NCBI GenBank assembly: GCA_963765815.1
Contig: CAVXXT010000008.1
Span: forward strand, 682,001-746,000
Direction of reading: 5' to 3'
Origin: DATLNF01 sp963765815
Lineage (GTDB): Bacteria; Actinomycetota; Actinomycetes; BP-191
DNA length: 64,000 bases
Each line of letters starts with the position of its first letter. Positions within the stretch are counted from its first letter, which is position 1. Of the stretch, positions 36,641 to 46,613 are shown in pieces. The notes below the pieces were generated by a model. That model had not been told where the DNA came from. It worked only from the letters and a program-made list of their open reading frames with translations, and ran no database searches. The position numbers and the translations under genes were made by a program.

Positions 36641-36797
36641 CTCTCGCTCTCAGGTCGGCCGGACCTGGCAAGTCTGGCATCCCTTGCTGACGTCCGATCG
36701 GCGCATCTGTGGACAACCGGACGGGCGATCGATCTTCGCGCGTGGCGCCGGTACCGTCCTGTGCCGAGTCTCGTCCTCGCGTCGGGGGGAACACGCC

Positions 36798-37520
36798 GTG
36801 GTCGATCTGCCGTCGCCGTCCGCACCCCGTGTCCGTCAGCCGCGCTGGCTCGACACCCGCCTCGTCCTCGGCGTGCTGCTGATCCTGGTGTCCGTCGTCG
36901 TCGGCGCCAACGTCGTGCGCGCCGCGGACACGTCGATCCAGGTCTGGAAGGCCAGCCGCGCGCTGGCGGCCGGCGCGGTGCTCACCGCCGACGACGTCGT
37001 CTCCACCCGCGTTCGGCTCTTCGGGGACGACCGCGCGCGGTACGTCGACGCTGCGCGCGGCGCGCACCCCCAGGGGCTCGTGCTGGCCCGCGACGTCGGC
37101 GCGGGCGAGCTGCTGCCCGCCGCCGCCCTGGTCGAGGCCACGACCGTGCCGCCAACCCGGCTGGTCACCGTGCCGGTGTCGCAGAGTCACGCGCTCGGCG
37201 GCCGGCTGCGCCGCGGCGACCGGGTCGACGTCGTCGCGACGTACCGCCTCGGCGCGCAGGGCTCGGAGACGCGACCGATCATCAAGGCTGCGCTGATCGA
37301 CGAGGTGCTCGACACCGATGCGGGCTTCGGCGCCGGCGACGGCTACGCGGTCATCCTGCAGGTGTCGCCGCAGATCGCCCTGCAGCTCGCGTCGGCGATC
37401 CAGACCGCGGAGATCGACCTGCTGCTGGTGCAGGGCGCGCCCGGACGACCCGGTGACATCGGCGACGTCTCCGTCTCCGGCGGCCCCGCGCGCACGCCGG
37501 CGCCGAGCCCGACCCGGTGA
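36798..37520 (+). CDS. RcpC/CpaB-like SAF-domain protein of a Flp/Tad pilus system
   Basis: A 240-residue protein starting at GTG (VVDLPSPSAPRVRQPRW) after a GGGGGG ribosome-binding site. One membrane helix (LVLGVLLILVSVVVGANVVRAA, about residues 22-43) anchors an extracytoplasmic SAF domain (VWKASRALAAGAVLTADDVVSTRVRLFGDD near 50-80, then GLVLARDVGAGELLPAAALVE). The order helix-SAF-VTVPVSQSHALGGRLRRGDRVDVVATY is that of RcpC/CpaB. Its stop overlaps the start of the CpaE-like gene (GTGA). Likely helps assemble or stabilise the secretion apparatus at the envelope. Confidence 0.85.
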   Translation: MVDLPSPSAPRVRQPRWLDTRLVLGVLLILVSVVVGANVVRAADTSIQVWKASRALAAGAVLTADDVVSTRVRLFGDDRARYVDAARGAHPQGLVLARDVGAGELLPAAALVEATTVPPTRLVTVPVSQSHALGGRLRRGDRVDVVATYRLGAQGSETRPIIKAALIDEVLDTDAGFGAGDGYAVILQVSPQIALQLASAIQTAEIDLLLVQGAPGRPGDIGDVSVSGGPARTPAPSPTR

Positions 37521-38800
37521 AGATCCCGGTCATCACGGCCGGCGGCGGCGACCGCTGGGAGAGCGGTCTTGTGCAGGCGCTGGACCGCAGCGACCTCGGC
37601 ATCACCGTCGTACGCCGGTGTGTCGACCTCGCCGACCTGCTCGCCGTCGCCTCGACCGGCACCGCGCGCGCCGCGATCGTCTCGGGCGACCTGCGCCGGC
37701 TCGACGCCGACGCGCTCGCTCGGCTCGCGGCGTCGCGGGTTGCCGTGGTCGGCCTGGTGCCGCCGACTGACGAGGACGGCGCGGTGCGGCTGCAGCACCT
37801 CGGCGTCCATCACGTGCTGCCCGGCGACACCGACCCGGTCACGATCGTCGCGGCGGTCGTCGACGCCGTGGCGCATCCGCTGTCGACCAACGGGGTCGCA
37901 GAGCCGTACGACGCGCGCGTGTCCTTCGACGAGCCGCTCGACGATGACGTCTTCCCCGCCGCGCGCGGCACCGGCCGGGTCGTGGCGGTCTGGGGTCCGA
38001 CCGGCGCGCCGGGCCGCACGACCGTCGCGGTCACCCTGGCTGCGGAGATCGCCGCACTCGGCATCGACACGACGCTGGTCGACGCCGACGTCTACGGCGG
38101 GACGATCGCGCAGTCGCTCGGCCTGCTCGACGAGTCACCCGGGATCGCCGCCGCCGTGCGCCAGGCCAACCACGGCGCGCTCGACCTGCGGGCTCTCGCC
38201 GGTCTCGCGCGCGCGGTGTCGCCTCATCTGCGGGTGCTGACCGGGATCGTCCGCGCGGACCGCTGGCCTGAGCTGGTGCCCGACGCGTTCTCGACGGTGC
38301 TGTCGCTGCTGCGTCACCTCACCCCGGTCACCGTCGTCGACTGCGGGTTCTGCCTCGAGCAGGACGAGGAGCTCGCCTACGACCTCGCGGGTGCGCGGCG
38401 CAACGGCATCACGCTGACCGCGATCGACGACGCCGAGGTCGTGCTCGCCGTCGGTGCGGCCGATGCGGTGTCGGTCCAGCGGCTCGTTCGCGGGCTGTCC
38501 GAGCTGGCTGACGTGCTGCCGGACACCGTCGCGCACGTCGTCATCAACCGGGTGCGCACGGGCGTCACCCCGGGTCGCCCGCAGGACGACCTGACGACCG
38601 CGCTGACCCGGTACGCCGGTGTCACGCCGGTCGCCTTCATCCCCGAGGACCGCAAGGCGCTCGACGTCGCGCTGTCGACCGGACGCACGCTGACCGAGGC
38701 GGCTCCGGGCTCACCCGCGCGTCAGGCGGTCGCGACCATGGCCAAGCAGCTCATCGGGCGTCCGACCTCCTCGCGCCGGAGACTCCTCACCCGCCGCTGA
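37517..38800 (+). CDS. CpaE-like / septum site-determining P-loop ATPase
   Basis: A 427-residue protein with a receiver-like N-terminus (VITAGGGDRWESGLVQALDRSD) and a MinD/ParA-type ATPase. The deviant Walker A is GPTGAPGRTTVAVTLA near residue 160, followed by VDADVYGGTIAQSLGLLDE and VVDCGFCLEQDEE as Walker B. In Tad systems CpaE positions pilus proteins; the M. tuberculosis relative Ssd affects septum placement. It overlaps the RcpC-like gene by four bases. The matching CpaF, TadB and TadC genes are 17 kb downstream, so the system is split. Confidence 0.88.
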   Translation: MKIPVITAGGGDRWESGLVQALDRSDLGITVVRRCVDLADLLAVASTGTARAAIVSGDLRRLDADALARLAASRVAVVGLVPPTDEDGAVRLQHLGVHHVLPGDTDPVTIVAAVVDAVAHPLSTNGVAEPYDARVSFDEPLDDDVFPAARGTGRVVAVWGPTGAPGRTTVAVTLAAEIAALGIDTTLVDADVYGGTIAQSLGLLDESPGIAAAVRQANHGALDLRALAGLARAVSPHLRVLTGIVRADRWPELVPDAFSTVLSLLRHLTPVTVVDCGFCLEQDEELAYDLAGARRNGITLTAIDDAEVVLAVGAADAVSVQRLVRGLSELADVLPDTVAHVVINRVRTGVTPGRPQDDLTTALTRYAGVTPVAFIPEDRKALDVALSTGRTLTEAAPGSPARQAVATMAKQLIGRPTSSRRRLLTRR

Positions 38801-38820
38801 CCCCCAAGCCCCTAAGCCGC

Positions 38821-38871
38821 GATCTTGTGCTCAATCCACAGGCGCCGTTCCTGTGGATTGAGCACAAGATC
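38821..38871. repeat. Long perfect inverted repeat (terminator-like), GATC repeat family
   Basis: A 21-base arm at 38821-38841 (begins GATCTTGTGC) is exactly complementary to 38851-38871, around a loop of nine bases. The two genes that flank it, cpaE-like and the acyl-CoA dehydrogenase, converge on it, so it can act as a bidirectional terminator. The arm reads CTGTGGATTGAG...CAAGATC on the other strand, matching the element at 44717-44795. Confidence 0.85.
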
Positions 38872-38886
38872 ACGGCAACACGTCAG

Positions 38887-40089
38887 TCAGACGGGCCAGC
38901 GGGACAGCTCGGCGCGGGCGATGGAGCGCAGGTGCACCTCGTCGGGGCCGTCGGCGAGGCGCAGGGTCCGCGGCCATCGCCCACATCTGGGCCATCGGGA
39001 AGTCGTTGCTGACCCCGCCACCGCCGTGCGCCTGGATCGCCCGGTCGAGGACCGCCAGCGTCATCCGCGGTACGGCGACCTTGATGGCTGCGATCTCGAT
39101 CGCCGCGCCACGCGCGCCGACGGTGTCGATCAGCCACGCGGTCTTGAGCACCAGCAGGCGGGCCTGCTCGATCTCGATCCGCGACAGCGCGATCCACTCG
39201 CGGATGACGCCCTGGTCGGCGAGCGGCCGGCCGAAGGCCACCCGCTTCTGCACGCGGGCGCACATCAGCTCGAGCGCCCGCTCGGCCATCCCGATGGATC
39301 GCATGCAGTGGTGGATGCGCCCCGGGCCGAGTCGCGCCTGGGCGATCGCGAAGCCGCCGCCCTCCTGCCCGATCAGGTTGGTCGCCGGCACCCGCACGTC
39401 GGTGAAGGTCATCTCGCAGTGGCCCTGCTGGTCCTCGTAGCCGAAGACCGGCAGCGACCGGACGATCTGCACGCCGGGGGCGTCCATCGGCACCAGGATC
39501 ATCGACTGCTGCGGTGTGCCGCGGCCCGTCCGGGTCGGTCTTGCCCATGAAGATCGCGATCTTGCAGCGCGGGTCGGCGGCGCCGGTGGTCCACCACTTC
39601 CGGCCGTTGATGACGTACTCGTCGCCATCCCTCGCGATGGAGGAGGAGATGTTGGTGGCGTCGCTCGACGCGACGTCCGGCTCGGTCATCGCGAAGCACG
39701 ACCTGATCTCGCCGTCGAGCAGCGGCTGGAGCCAGCGCTCCTTCTGCTCCGGCGTGCCGAACATGTGCAGCACTTCCATGTTGCCGGTGTCCGGCGCCGC
39801 GCAGTTGATCGCCTCCGGTGCGATCGCGATCGACCGGCCGGTGATCTCGGCGAGCGGCGCGTAGTCGAGGTTGGTCAGCCCCGACTCGGCCGGCAGGAAC
39901 AGGTTCCACAGCCCCTGCTCGCGCGCCTTCACCTTCAGGTCGCTCGACGATCTGCGGCAGCACGTGGATGTCGGTCGCAGCCGCACGTTGGGCCGCATAC
40001 ACAGCCTCGGCCGGGTAGACGTGGGCGTCCATGAACGCGCGCAGCTTCTCCTGCAGCTCGACCGAGCGGGCGCTGTGGCTGAACTCCAT
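38887..40089 (-). pseudogene. ACAD10/11-type acyl-CoA dehydrogenase with three frame changes
   Basis: Would introduce or process a double bond in an acyl-CoA using FAD; about 400 residues when repaired. It starts MEFSHSARSVELQEKLRAFMD and includes GRKWWTTGAADPRCKIAIFMG, FGYEDQQGHCEMTFTDVRVP, and ends ELSRWPV. Frame changes fall near 39942 (one extra base), 39513 (one base missing) and 38970-38973. The ACAD10/11 group is indicated by the FMDAHVYPAEAVY opening and this mid-region. It is divergent by 36 bases from an APH-type kinase gene and a HAD gene, the partners that are fused to ACAD in animal ACAD10. Frame changes may be sequencing errors. Confidence 0.88.
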
Positions 40090-40125
40090 GGGCCGTCCTT
40101 CGATCCGGGGGCGTCGGGTGACAGG

Positions 40126-41211
40126 ATGCCGCACGTGTCCGAATCCGGTTCTGCCGACAGCGTCTCGGCCCTCGCCGACCCCGCGGCGCTGACGTCGTAC
40201 GCCGGGGACGCCCTCGTCGGCCACGGTCCGCTCGCCGTCGAGCGACTGGCCGCCGGGCACTCCAACCTGACCTTCGTCGTGAGCCGCGCGCAGGCCGACG
40301 GGGGAGTGCGCGAGTGGATCCTGCGCCGCCCGCCACGCGGTCCGCTGCTGCCGACCGCGCACGACGTGATCCGCGAGTACCGCGTGATGGACCTGCTGGC
40401 GCGCAGCGGCGCCGGCGTACCGGTTCCGACCGTCACGATCGCGTGCACCGATGACAGCGTGATCGGCGCGCCGTTCTACCTGATGGACAAGGTGCCCGGG
40501 ACGGTCGTTCGCGAGGAGCTGCCGGAGTGGCTGGCCGGCGAGGCGAACGTGTCGGCCAGAAGGCAGTCCGGCTTCGAGCTGATCGACGCGCTGGTCGCGC
40601 TGCACGCCGCGCCCGTCGAGCCGTTCGTCGAGTCCGGGATCGGCAAGCCGGACGGCTACCTCGCCCGTCAGCTCAAGCGGTGGCAGGGCCAGCGTGAGGG
40701 CGCGAAGACCCGGGAGCTGCCGGACTACGACGCGCTCACCGAGTGGCTGGTCGCCAACCTGCCGGCGTCCGGCGCACCCGCGGTCGTGCACGGCGACTAC
40801 AAGCTCGACAACGTCGCGATGGCGCCGACGCCGGACGGGCCGCGGCTCACCGCGATCCTCGACTGGGAGATGGCGACCGTCGGCGACCCGCTGGCCGACC
40901 TCGGCTACCTCATGTCGTTCTGGCTGGAGCCGGGGGAGCGCAACGAGTTCGAGGAGGTGGCCGGCAACGTCACCTCCGCCGGCGGCTTCCCGACCCGCGC
41001 CGAGATGATCGGCCGGTACGCCGAGCGCTCCGGCCGCGACGTCGCCGACCTCACCTACTACACCGCGCTGGCGATCTGGAAGCTGGCGATCCTGCTCGAG
41101 GGCTCCTACTCACGACACCTCGCCGGCACCACCGACGACCCGTTCTTCGCGCTGCTGGACCGCGGCGTGCCGGCACTGCTCAGTCGCGCACGGAGGGTTG
41201 CCGGTGTCTGA
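40126..41211 (+). CDS. APH-type phosphotransferase, ACAD10/11-associated kinase
   Basis: A 361-residue small-molecule kinase of the aminoglycoside-phosphotransferase fold. The nucleotide region is LAAGHSNLTFVV near residue 40. IREYRVMDLLARSGAGVPVPTVTIAC is the usual helix-hinge. The catalytic loop is VVHGDYKLDNV near residue 223, with the metal-binding AILDWEMATVGDPLADLGY near 245. The ATG was chosen for its ACAGG ribosome-binding site. The gene is divergent from an acyl-CoA dehydrogenase, and in ACAD10/11 and the levulinate pathway (LvaA) such kinases phosphorylate 4-hydroxyacyl-CoA. It overlaps the HAD gene by eight bases. Confidence 0.9.
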   Translation: MPHVSESGSADSVSALADPAALTSYAGDALVGHGPLAVERLAAGHSNLTFVVSRAQADGGVREWILRRPPRGPLLPTAHDVIREYRVMDLLARSGAGVPVPTVTIACTDDSVIGAPFYLMDKVPGTVVREELPEWLAGEANVSARRQSGFELIDALVALHAAPVEPFVESGIGKPDGYLARQLKRWQGQREGAKTRELPDYDALTEWLVANLPASGAPAVVHGDYKLDNVAMAPTPDGPRLTAILDWEMATVGDPLADLGYLMSFWLEPGERNEFEEVAGNVTSAGGFPTRAEMIGRYAERSGRDVADLTYYTALAIWKLAILLEGSYSRHLAGTTDDPFFALLDRGVPALLSRARRVAGV

Positions 41212-41869
41212 CGGAACGCAGGTCTTCAGCGCGCTGGTCGTCGACTACGGCGGCGTCCTCACCACGTCGCTCGGCGCATCGTTCGCGCAGTTCAGCGAGG
41301 CCGAGGACATCGACCGCGACCACATCCAGCACGTCGTGCTCTCGGCGTACGACGACGGCCGGCCGAGCCCGCTGCACCTGATCGAGACGGGCAGCGTCAC
41401 CCTCGACGAGTTCGAGGCCGAGCTTGCCGCCAAGCTGCGCACGCGCAGCGGCGGGACCGTCGAGGCGCAGGGACTCGTGTCCCGCATGTTCGCCGGCGCG
41501 CATCCCGACCGGCAGATGCTCGACGCCGTACGCCGGGCGCGCGACGCCGGGCTCAAGACCGCGCTGCTGAGCAACTCCTGGGGCAACCGCGAGCAGTACG
41601 GCTTCGCGCACTTCGACACGCTCTTCGACGCGGTCGTCATCAGCGGCGAGGTGGGCCTGCGCAAGCCCGACCACGGCATCTACGAGCTGATGTGCCGCGA
41701 GCTCGGCGTAGCGCCGGCCGAGTGCGTGTTCGTCGACGACATCGCGGCCAACATCCGCGCCGCGGCCGAGGTCGGCATGTGCGGCGTCCACCACACCGAG
41801 ACCGCGACGACATTGGTCGAGCTCGAGGCGCTGCTCGCCCTCCCCTTCACCGAGCCGTACGGCAGCTGA
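41204..41869 (+). CDS. HAD-superfamily hydrolase (ACAD10 HAD-like)
   Basis: A 221-residue phosphatase-like protein. Start GTG (VSDGTQVFSALVVDYGGVL) follows GGAGGG with six bases spacing. Motif I is seen as VVDYGGVLTT, where the usual DxD reads DYG: the nucleophile Asp is present and the second Asp replaced by Gly. Motif II is LLSNSW near residue 125, motif III includes LRKPDHGIYELM, and motif IV is CVFVDDIAANI. The DYGGVL variant is characteristic of the HAD domain linked to ACAD10-type genes. It is co-translated with the APH-type kinase. Whether it is an active phosphatase is uncertain. Confidence 0.9.
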   Translation: MSDGTQVFSALVVDYGGVLTTSLGASFAQFSEAEDIDRDHIQHVVLSAYDDGRPSPLHLIETGSVTLDEFEAELAAKLRTRSGGTVEAQGLVSRMFAGAHPDRQMLDAVRRARDAGLKTALLSNSWGNREQYGFAHFDTLFDAVVISGEVGLRKPDHGIYELMCRELGVAPAECVFVDDIAANIRAAAEVGMCGVHHTETATTLVELEALLALPFTEPYGS

Positions 41870-41933
41870 CCGCCTGCGGCGTACGCCGGACGCCCCGTGC
41901 AACGATGGTGCAACGTTCGCTTGGAGGTCTGGC

Positions 41934-43322
41934 ATGGCCGATCGGCTCAGCCCCCTCGACGTCTCGTTCTTCTACCTCGAGACGCCGACCACGCACATGC
42001 ACGTCGGCGGGGTGGCGATCTTCGACGCGCCGAAGGACGGCTTCGACTTCGACGCGTTCTCCGACCTGGTCGAGGCGCGGCTGCCGCTGGTGCCGCGCTA
42101 CCGGCAGAAGATCCGCTGGGTGCCGGGCAACCTCGGCAACCCGGTGTGGGTCGACGCGGCCGACTTCGACCTGAGCTACCACGTGCGGCTCTCCGCGCTG
42201 CCGAAGCCGGGCACGCAGGAGCAGCTGCTGGAGTTCGTCGCGCGCATCCAGTCGCGGCCGCTCGACCGGGCGAAGCCGCTGTGGGAGATGTACGTCCTCG
42301 AAGGGCTCGAGGACAACCGCATCGCCATCATCACCAAGACCCACCACGCGATGGTCGACGGCGTCAGCGCGGTCGACATCAGCACGCTGATCCTCGACCC
42401 GTCGCGGACGCCGCGGGACAGCCCGCCCGACCACTGGGCCCCGAGCCCCGAGCCGTCGAGCATCGACCTGCTCACCGGCGTCGTCACCGACTGGCTGCGC
42501 CGGCCCACCCAGGTGATCGACGCCGCGCGCACGCAGATCGCGGACGGTCGCCGGGCCGTCACCAAGGTCGCCGGACTGGTCGGCGGCATCGCGGCGACCG
42601 CGCGCACGACCGCGAAGGCGGCGAGCGCGACGCCGCTCAACGTCGAGATCGGCGCCGGTCGCCGCTTCGGCCTCGCGCGCACCGACCTCGACGACTACAA
42701 GCGGATCCGCAAGGCGCACGGCGGCACGATCAACGACGTCGTGCTCGCCACCGTGACCGGCGCGCTGCGCAACTGGCTGCAGACGCGCGGCGAGAGCGTC
42801 AACGGCCTGACGATCCGCGCGATGGTCCCGGTCAGCGTCCGCAGCGAGGACCAGAAGGGCGCCGGCGGCAACCGCGTCTCGTCGTACTTCGTCGAGCTGC
42901 CGGTGAGCGAGCCCAACCCGATCGTACGGCTGCACCAGGTGAGCTACGCGATGACCGGTCACAAGGAGAGCGACCAGGCGGTCGGCGCCGACGCGCTCGT
43001 CGCGCTGTCCGGCTTCGCGCCGCCGACGCTGCACGCGCTCGGCGCGCGACTGGCCGGCGGGTTCACGCGACGGATGTTCAACCTGGTCGTCACCAACGTG
43101 CCGGGTCCGCAGATGCCGCTGTACGCCAACGGCGCGCAGATGCTGGAGGTGTTCCCGGTTGTCCCGCTCGCCAAGGGGCAAGCAGTGGTGATCGGGCTGA
43201 CGTCGTACAACGGCGGGGTCTTCTACGGGCTCAACGCCGACCGCGACGCGATGCCCGATGTCGATGTGCTGGCCCAGTGCATCGAGGAGTCACTCGCCGA
43301 GCTGGTGGAGACGGTCCGTTGA
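41934..43322 (+). CDS. Wax ester synthase / diacylglycerol acyltransferase (WS/DGAT)
   Basis: A 462-residue acyltransferase that makes triacylglycerol or wax esters from acyl-CoA at the membrane, the storage-lipid enzyme of actinobacteria. The catalytic HHxxxDG motif is KTHHAMVDGVSAVD near residue 140. SPLDVSFFYLETPTTHMHVGGVAIFD near the N-terminus and NVPGPQMPLYANG near residue 387 are typical of the family. It begins with ATG after GGAGG. The patatin-like gene starts at a TTG that overlaps this stop (TTGA), giving translational coupling of lipid synthesis and hydrolysis. Confidence 0.95.
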   Translation: MADRLSPLDVSFFYLETPTTHMHVGGVAIFDAPKDGFDFDAFSDLVEARLPLVPRYRQKIRWVPGNLGNPVWVDAADFDLSYHVRLSALPKPGTQEQLLEFVARIQSRPLDRAKPLWEMYVLEGLEDNRIAIITKTHHAMVDGVSAVDISTLILDPSRTPRDSPPDHWAPSPEPSSIDLLTGVVTDWLRRPTQVIDAARTQIADGRRAVTKVAGLVGGIAATARTTAKAASATPLNVEIGAGRRFGLARTDLDDYKRIRKAHGGTINDVVLATVTGALRNWLQTRGESVNGLTIRAMVPVSVRSEDQKGAGGNRVSSYFVELPVSEPNPIVRLHQVSYAMTGHKESDQAVGADALVALSGFAPPTLHALGARLAGGFTRRMFNLVVTNVPGPQMPLYANGAQMLEVFPVVPLAKGQAVVIGLTSYNGGVFYGLNADRDAMPDVDVLAQCIEESLAELVETVR

Positions 43323-44296
43323 GTCGTACGACGAAGAAGTCCGCGCCCCGCCGCGGCCTCGTGCTCGGCGCCGGGGGCGTCCTCGGCGCGGCCTGGTCCA
43401 TCGGCGCGCTGAGCGCGGTCGAGTCCGAGCTGGGCTGGGATGCCACGACTGCCGAGGTCATCGTCGGCACGTCCGCGGGCTCGGTGCTCGCGGCCTTCCT
43501 CGGCAGCGGGGTGACGACCGAGACGCTGCTCAACCACCAGCGCGGCATCATCGCGCCGGGCGACCCGCTGATCACCTACGACTACGACACGTCCAAGGCG
43601 CTGCCGCCGCGGCCCAGGCTCAAGCTCGGCTCGCCGCAGCTGCTCGTGCGCAGCGCGATGCACCCGCGCCGCTTCACGCCGCTGACCGCGATGAGCTCGG
43701 TGCTGCTGGAGGGCCGCGGCTCGCTCGCGCCGCTCGGCGAGCTGGTCGAGGCGATCGCGCCGCGCGGCACCTGGGCGACCCACCCCAAGACGTGGATCGT
43801 CGCGATGGACCACGAGACCGGCAAGCGGGTGCCGTTCGGCCGCGAGGGCGCGCCGGCGGCCGACCTGGTCGAGGCGGTCATGGCGTCGTGCGCGATCCCC
43901 GGCTGGTACGCCCCGGTCGACATCGGCGGCCGCCGGTACGTCGACGGCGGCGTCTGCTCGCCGACGTCGCTCGACCTGGTCGCGTCGCTCGGGCTCGACG
44001 AGGTCGTCGTCGTGTCGCCGATGACCAGCACCGACCTCGACGCTCCGACGTCGGCAACGGCGAAGGTCGAGCGCTACCTGCGGCGCATGGTCACCCGTCG
44101 GCTGCTGCGCGAGGCCGAGAAGGTGCGCGCCGCCGGCACCAACGTCGTGATGCTCGGCCCCGGCCGCGAGGACCTCGAGACCATCGGCGCCAACCTGATG
44201 GACCCGAGCCGGCGCGAGGCGGTCCTCGAGACGTCGCTGCGCACCTCGGTCACCGAGCTCCGTCGCCAGCGTGCCGGGCTCGCCGCGGCGGGATGA
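43319..44296 (+). CDS. Patatin-like phospholipase
   Basis: A 325-residue serine hydrolase. The oxyanion loop GAGGVLGAAW lies near residue 18, the nucleophile elbow is GTSAGS near residue 52, and the catalytic Asp motif is DGG in YVDGGVCSPTSLDLV near residue 205. These make the Ser-Asp dyad of the patatin family. It starts at TTG (TTGA overlap with the WS/DGAT stop). There is no clear signal peptide, so it probably acts on intracellular or membrane lipids, perhaps mobilising the triacylglycerol made by the gene before. The stop overlaps the next start (ATGA). Confidence 0.92.
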   Translation: MSRTTKKSAPRRGLVLGAGGVLGAAWSIGALSAVESELGWDATTAEVIVGTSAGSVLAAFLGSGVTTETLLNHQRGIIAPGDPLITYDYDTSKALPPRPRLKLGSPQLLVRSAMHPRRFTPLTAMSSVLLEGRGSLAPLGELVEAIAPRGTWATHPKTWIVAMDHETGKRVPFGREGAPAADLVEAVMASCAIPGWYAPVDIGGRRYVDGGVCSPTSLDLVASLGLDEVVVVSPMTSTDLDAPTSATAKVERYLRRMVTRRLLREAEKVRAAGTNVVMLGPGREDLETIGANLMDPSRREAVLETSLRTSVTELRRQRAGLAAAG

Positions 44297-44709
44297 GGGT
44301 CTACGTCGGCACGACCGTCGACGGTCTCCGCGCGCTGCACGCCACGTCGTCGCTCGGCCCCGCGCCGTTGTCTGCCTGCGCGGTCACGCCGGCGCTGCGC
44401 GAGTCGTACGCCGAGGCCGACGCCGAGGAGCTCGAGTACGCCGCGCTCACCGACGCTGCCGCGCAGTCGCTGCGGCTGGTCGCGTCGTCCGGCGGCGAGC
44501 CGCGCCGGGTCGTCGTCGTGGCCGAGGCGCCGGACGAGGCCATCACGCCGACTGGCGAGTCGCGCTCGTCGGTGACCGTCACGGCCGACGTACCGCTGAG
44601 GAAGGTCGCGTCGATCCACATCGACGACCCGCAGGTCGACCTCGACGACGCCGAGGGCTGGGAGCTGATGTGGTTCGCCACCCAGGAGCTCCCCTACCTC
44701 CTCGGCTGA
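44293..44709 (+). CDS. DUF6912 family protein
   Basis: A 138-residue protein beginning MRVYVGTTVDGLRALHA, the usual opening of the actinobacterial DUF6912 proteins. The remainder alternates acidic helices (ESYAEADAEELEYAALTDAAAQSLRLV) and beta strands (RVVVVAEAP, KVASIHIDDP). It ends WFATQELPYLL. No catalytic motif is visible and its function is unknown. The ATG overlaps the patatin stop (ATGA), so it is the third gene of the lipid operon that starts with WS/DGAT. Confidence 0.82.
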   Translation: MRVYVGTTVDGLRALHATSSLGPAPLSACAVTPALRESYAEADAEELEYAALTDAAAQSLRLVASSGGEPRRVVVVAEAPDEAITPTGESRSSVTVTADVPLRKVASIHIDDPQVDLDDAEGWELMWFATQELPYLLG

Positions 44710-44716
44710 CGGCTCC

Positions 44717-44795
44717 CTGTGGATGACCGCAGCAAGATCATCGCTTGCGGTCGCCGCCCACCTCCAACTGGTGATCTTGCTGCCGTCGTCCACAG
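44717..44795. repeat. Intergenic inverted repeat, GATC repeat family
   Basis: A 24-base arm at 44717-44740 (from CTGTGGATGACC to AGCAAGATCA) pairs with 44772-44795 (TGATCTTGCTGC to GTCCACAG) at 22 of 24 positions. The loop is 31 bases. It lies after the DUF6912 gene and before pruA, where it could end transcription. Both arms share CTGTGGA and CAAGATC with the element at 38821-38871. Confidence 0.8.
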
Positions 44796-44849
44796 GACGA
44801 CCCGTGGGACGATGGGGGCACCGCTGATGACGACAGAGAAGGTGCTCGC

Positions 44850-46475
<1,626 letters not shown>

Positions 46476-46613
46476 TGCATCTAGGCCGTTGGGCGGTGTC
46501 GCTGGCGGTTAGGTCACTGATCCGTCACCGAACCGACATCGCCATTCCCCTCACGCACGGGTCGAAGACGTAGTGCCATAGGCGTCAGCCACCTGGTGGG
46601 GGAGGGACCCAAC

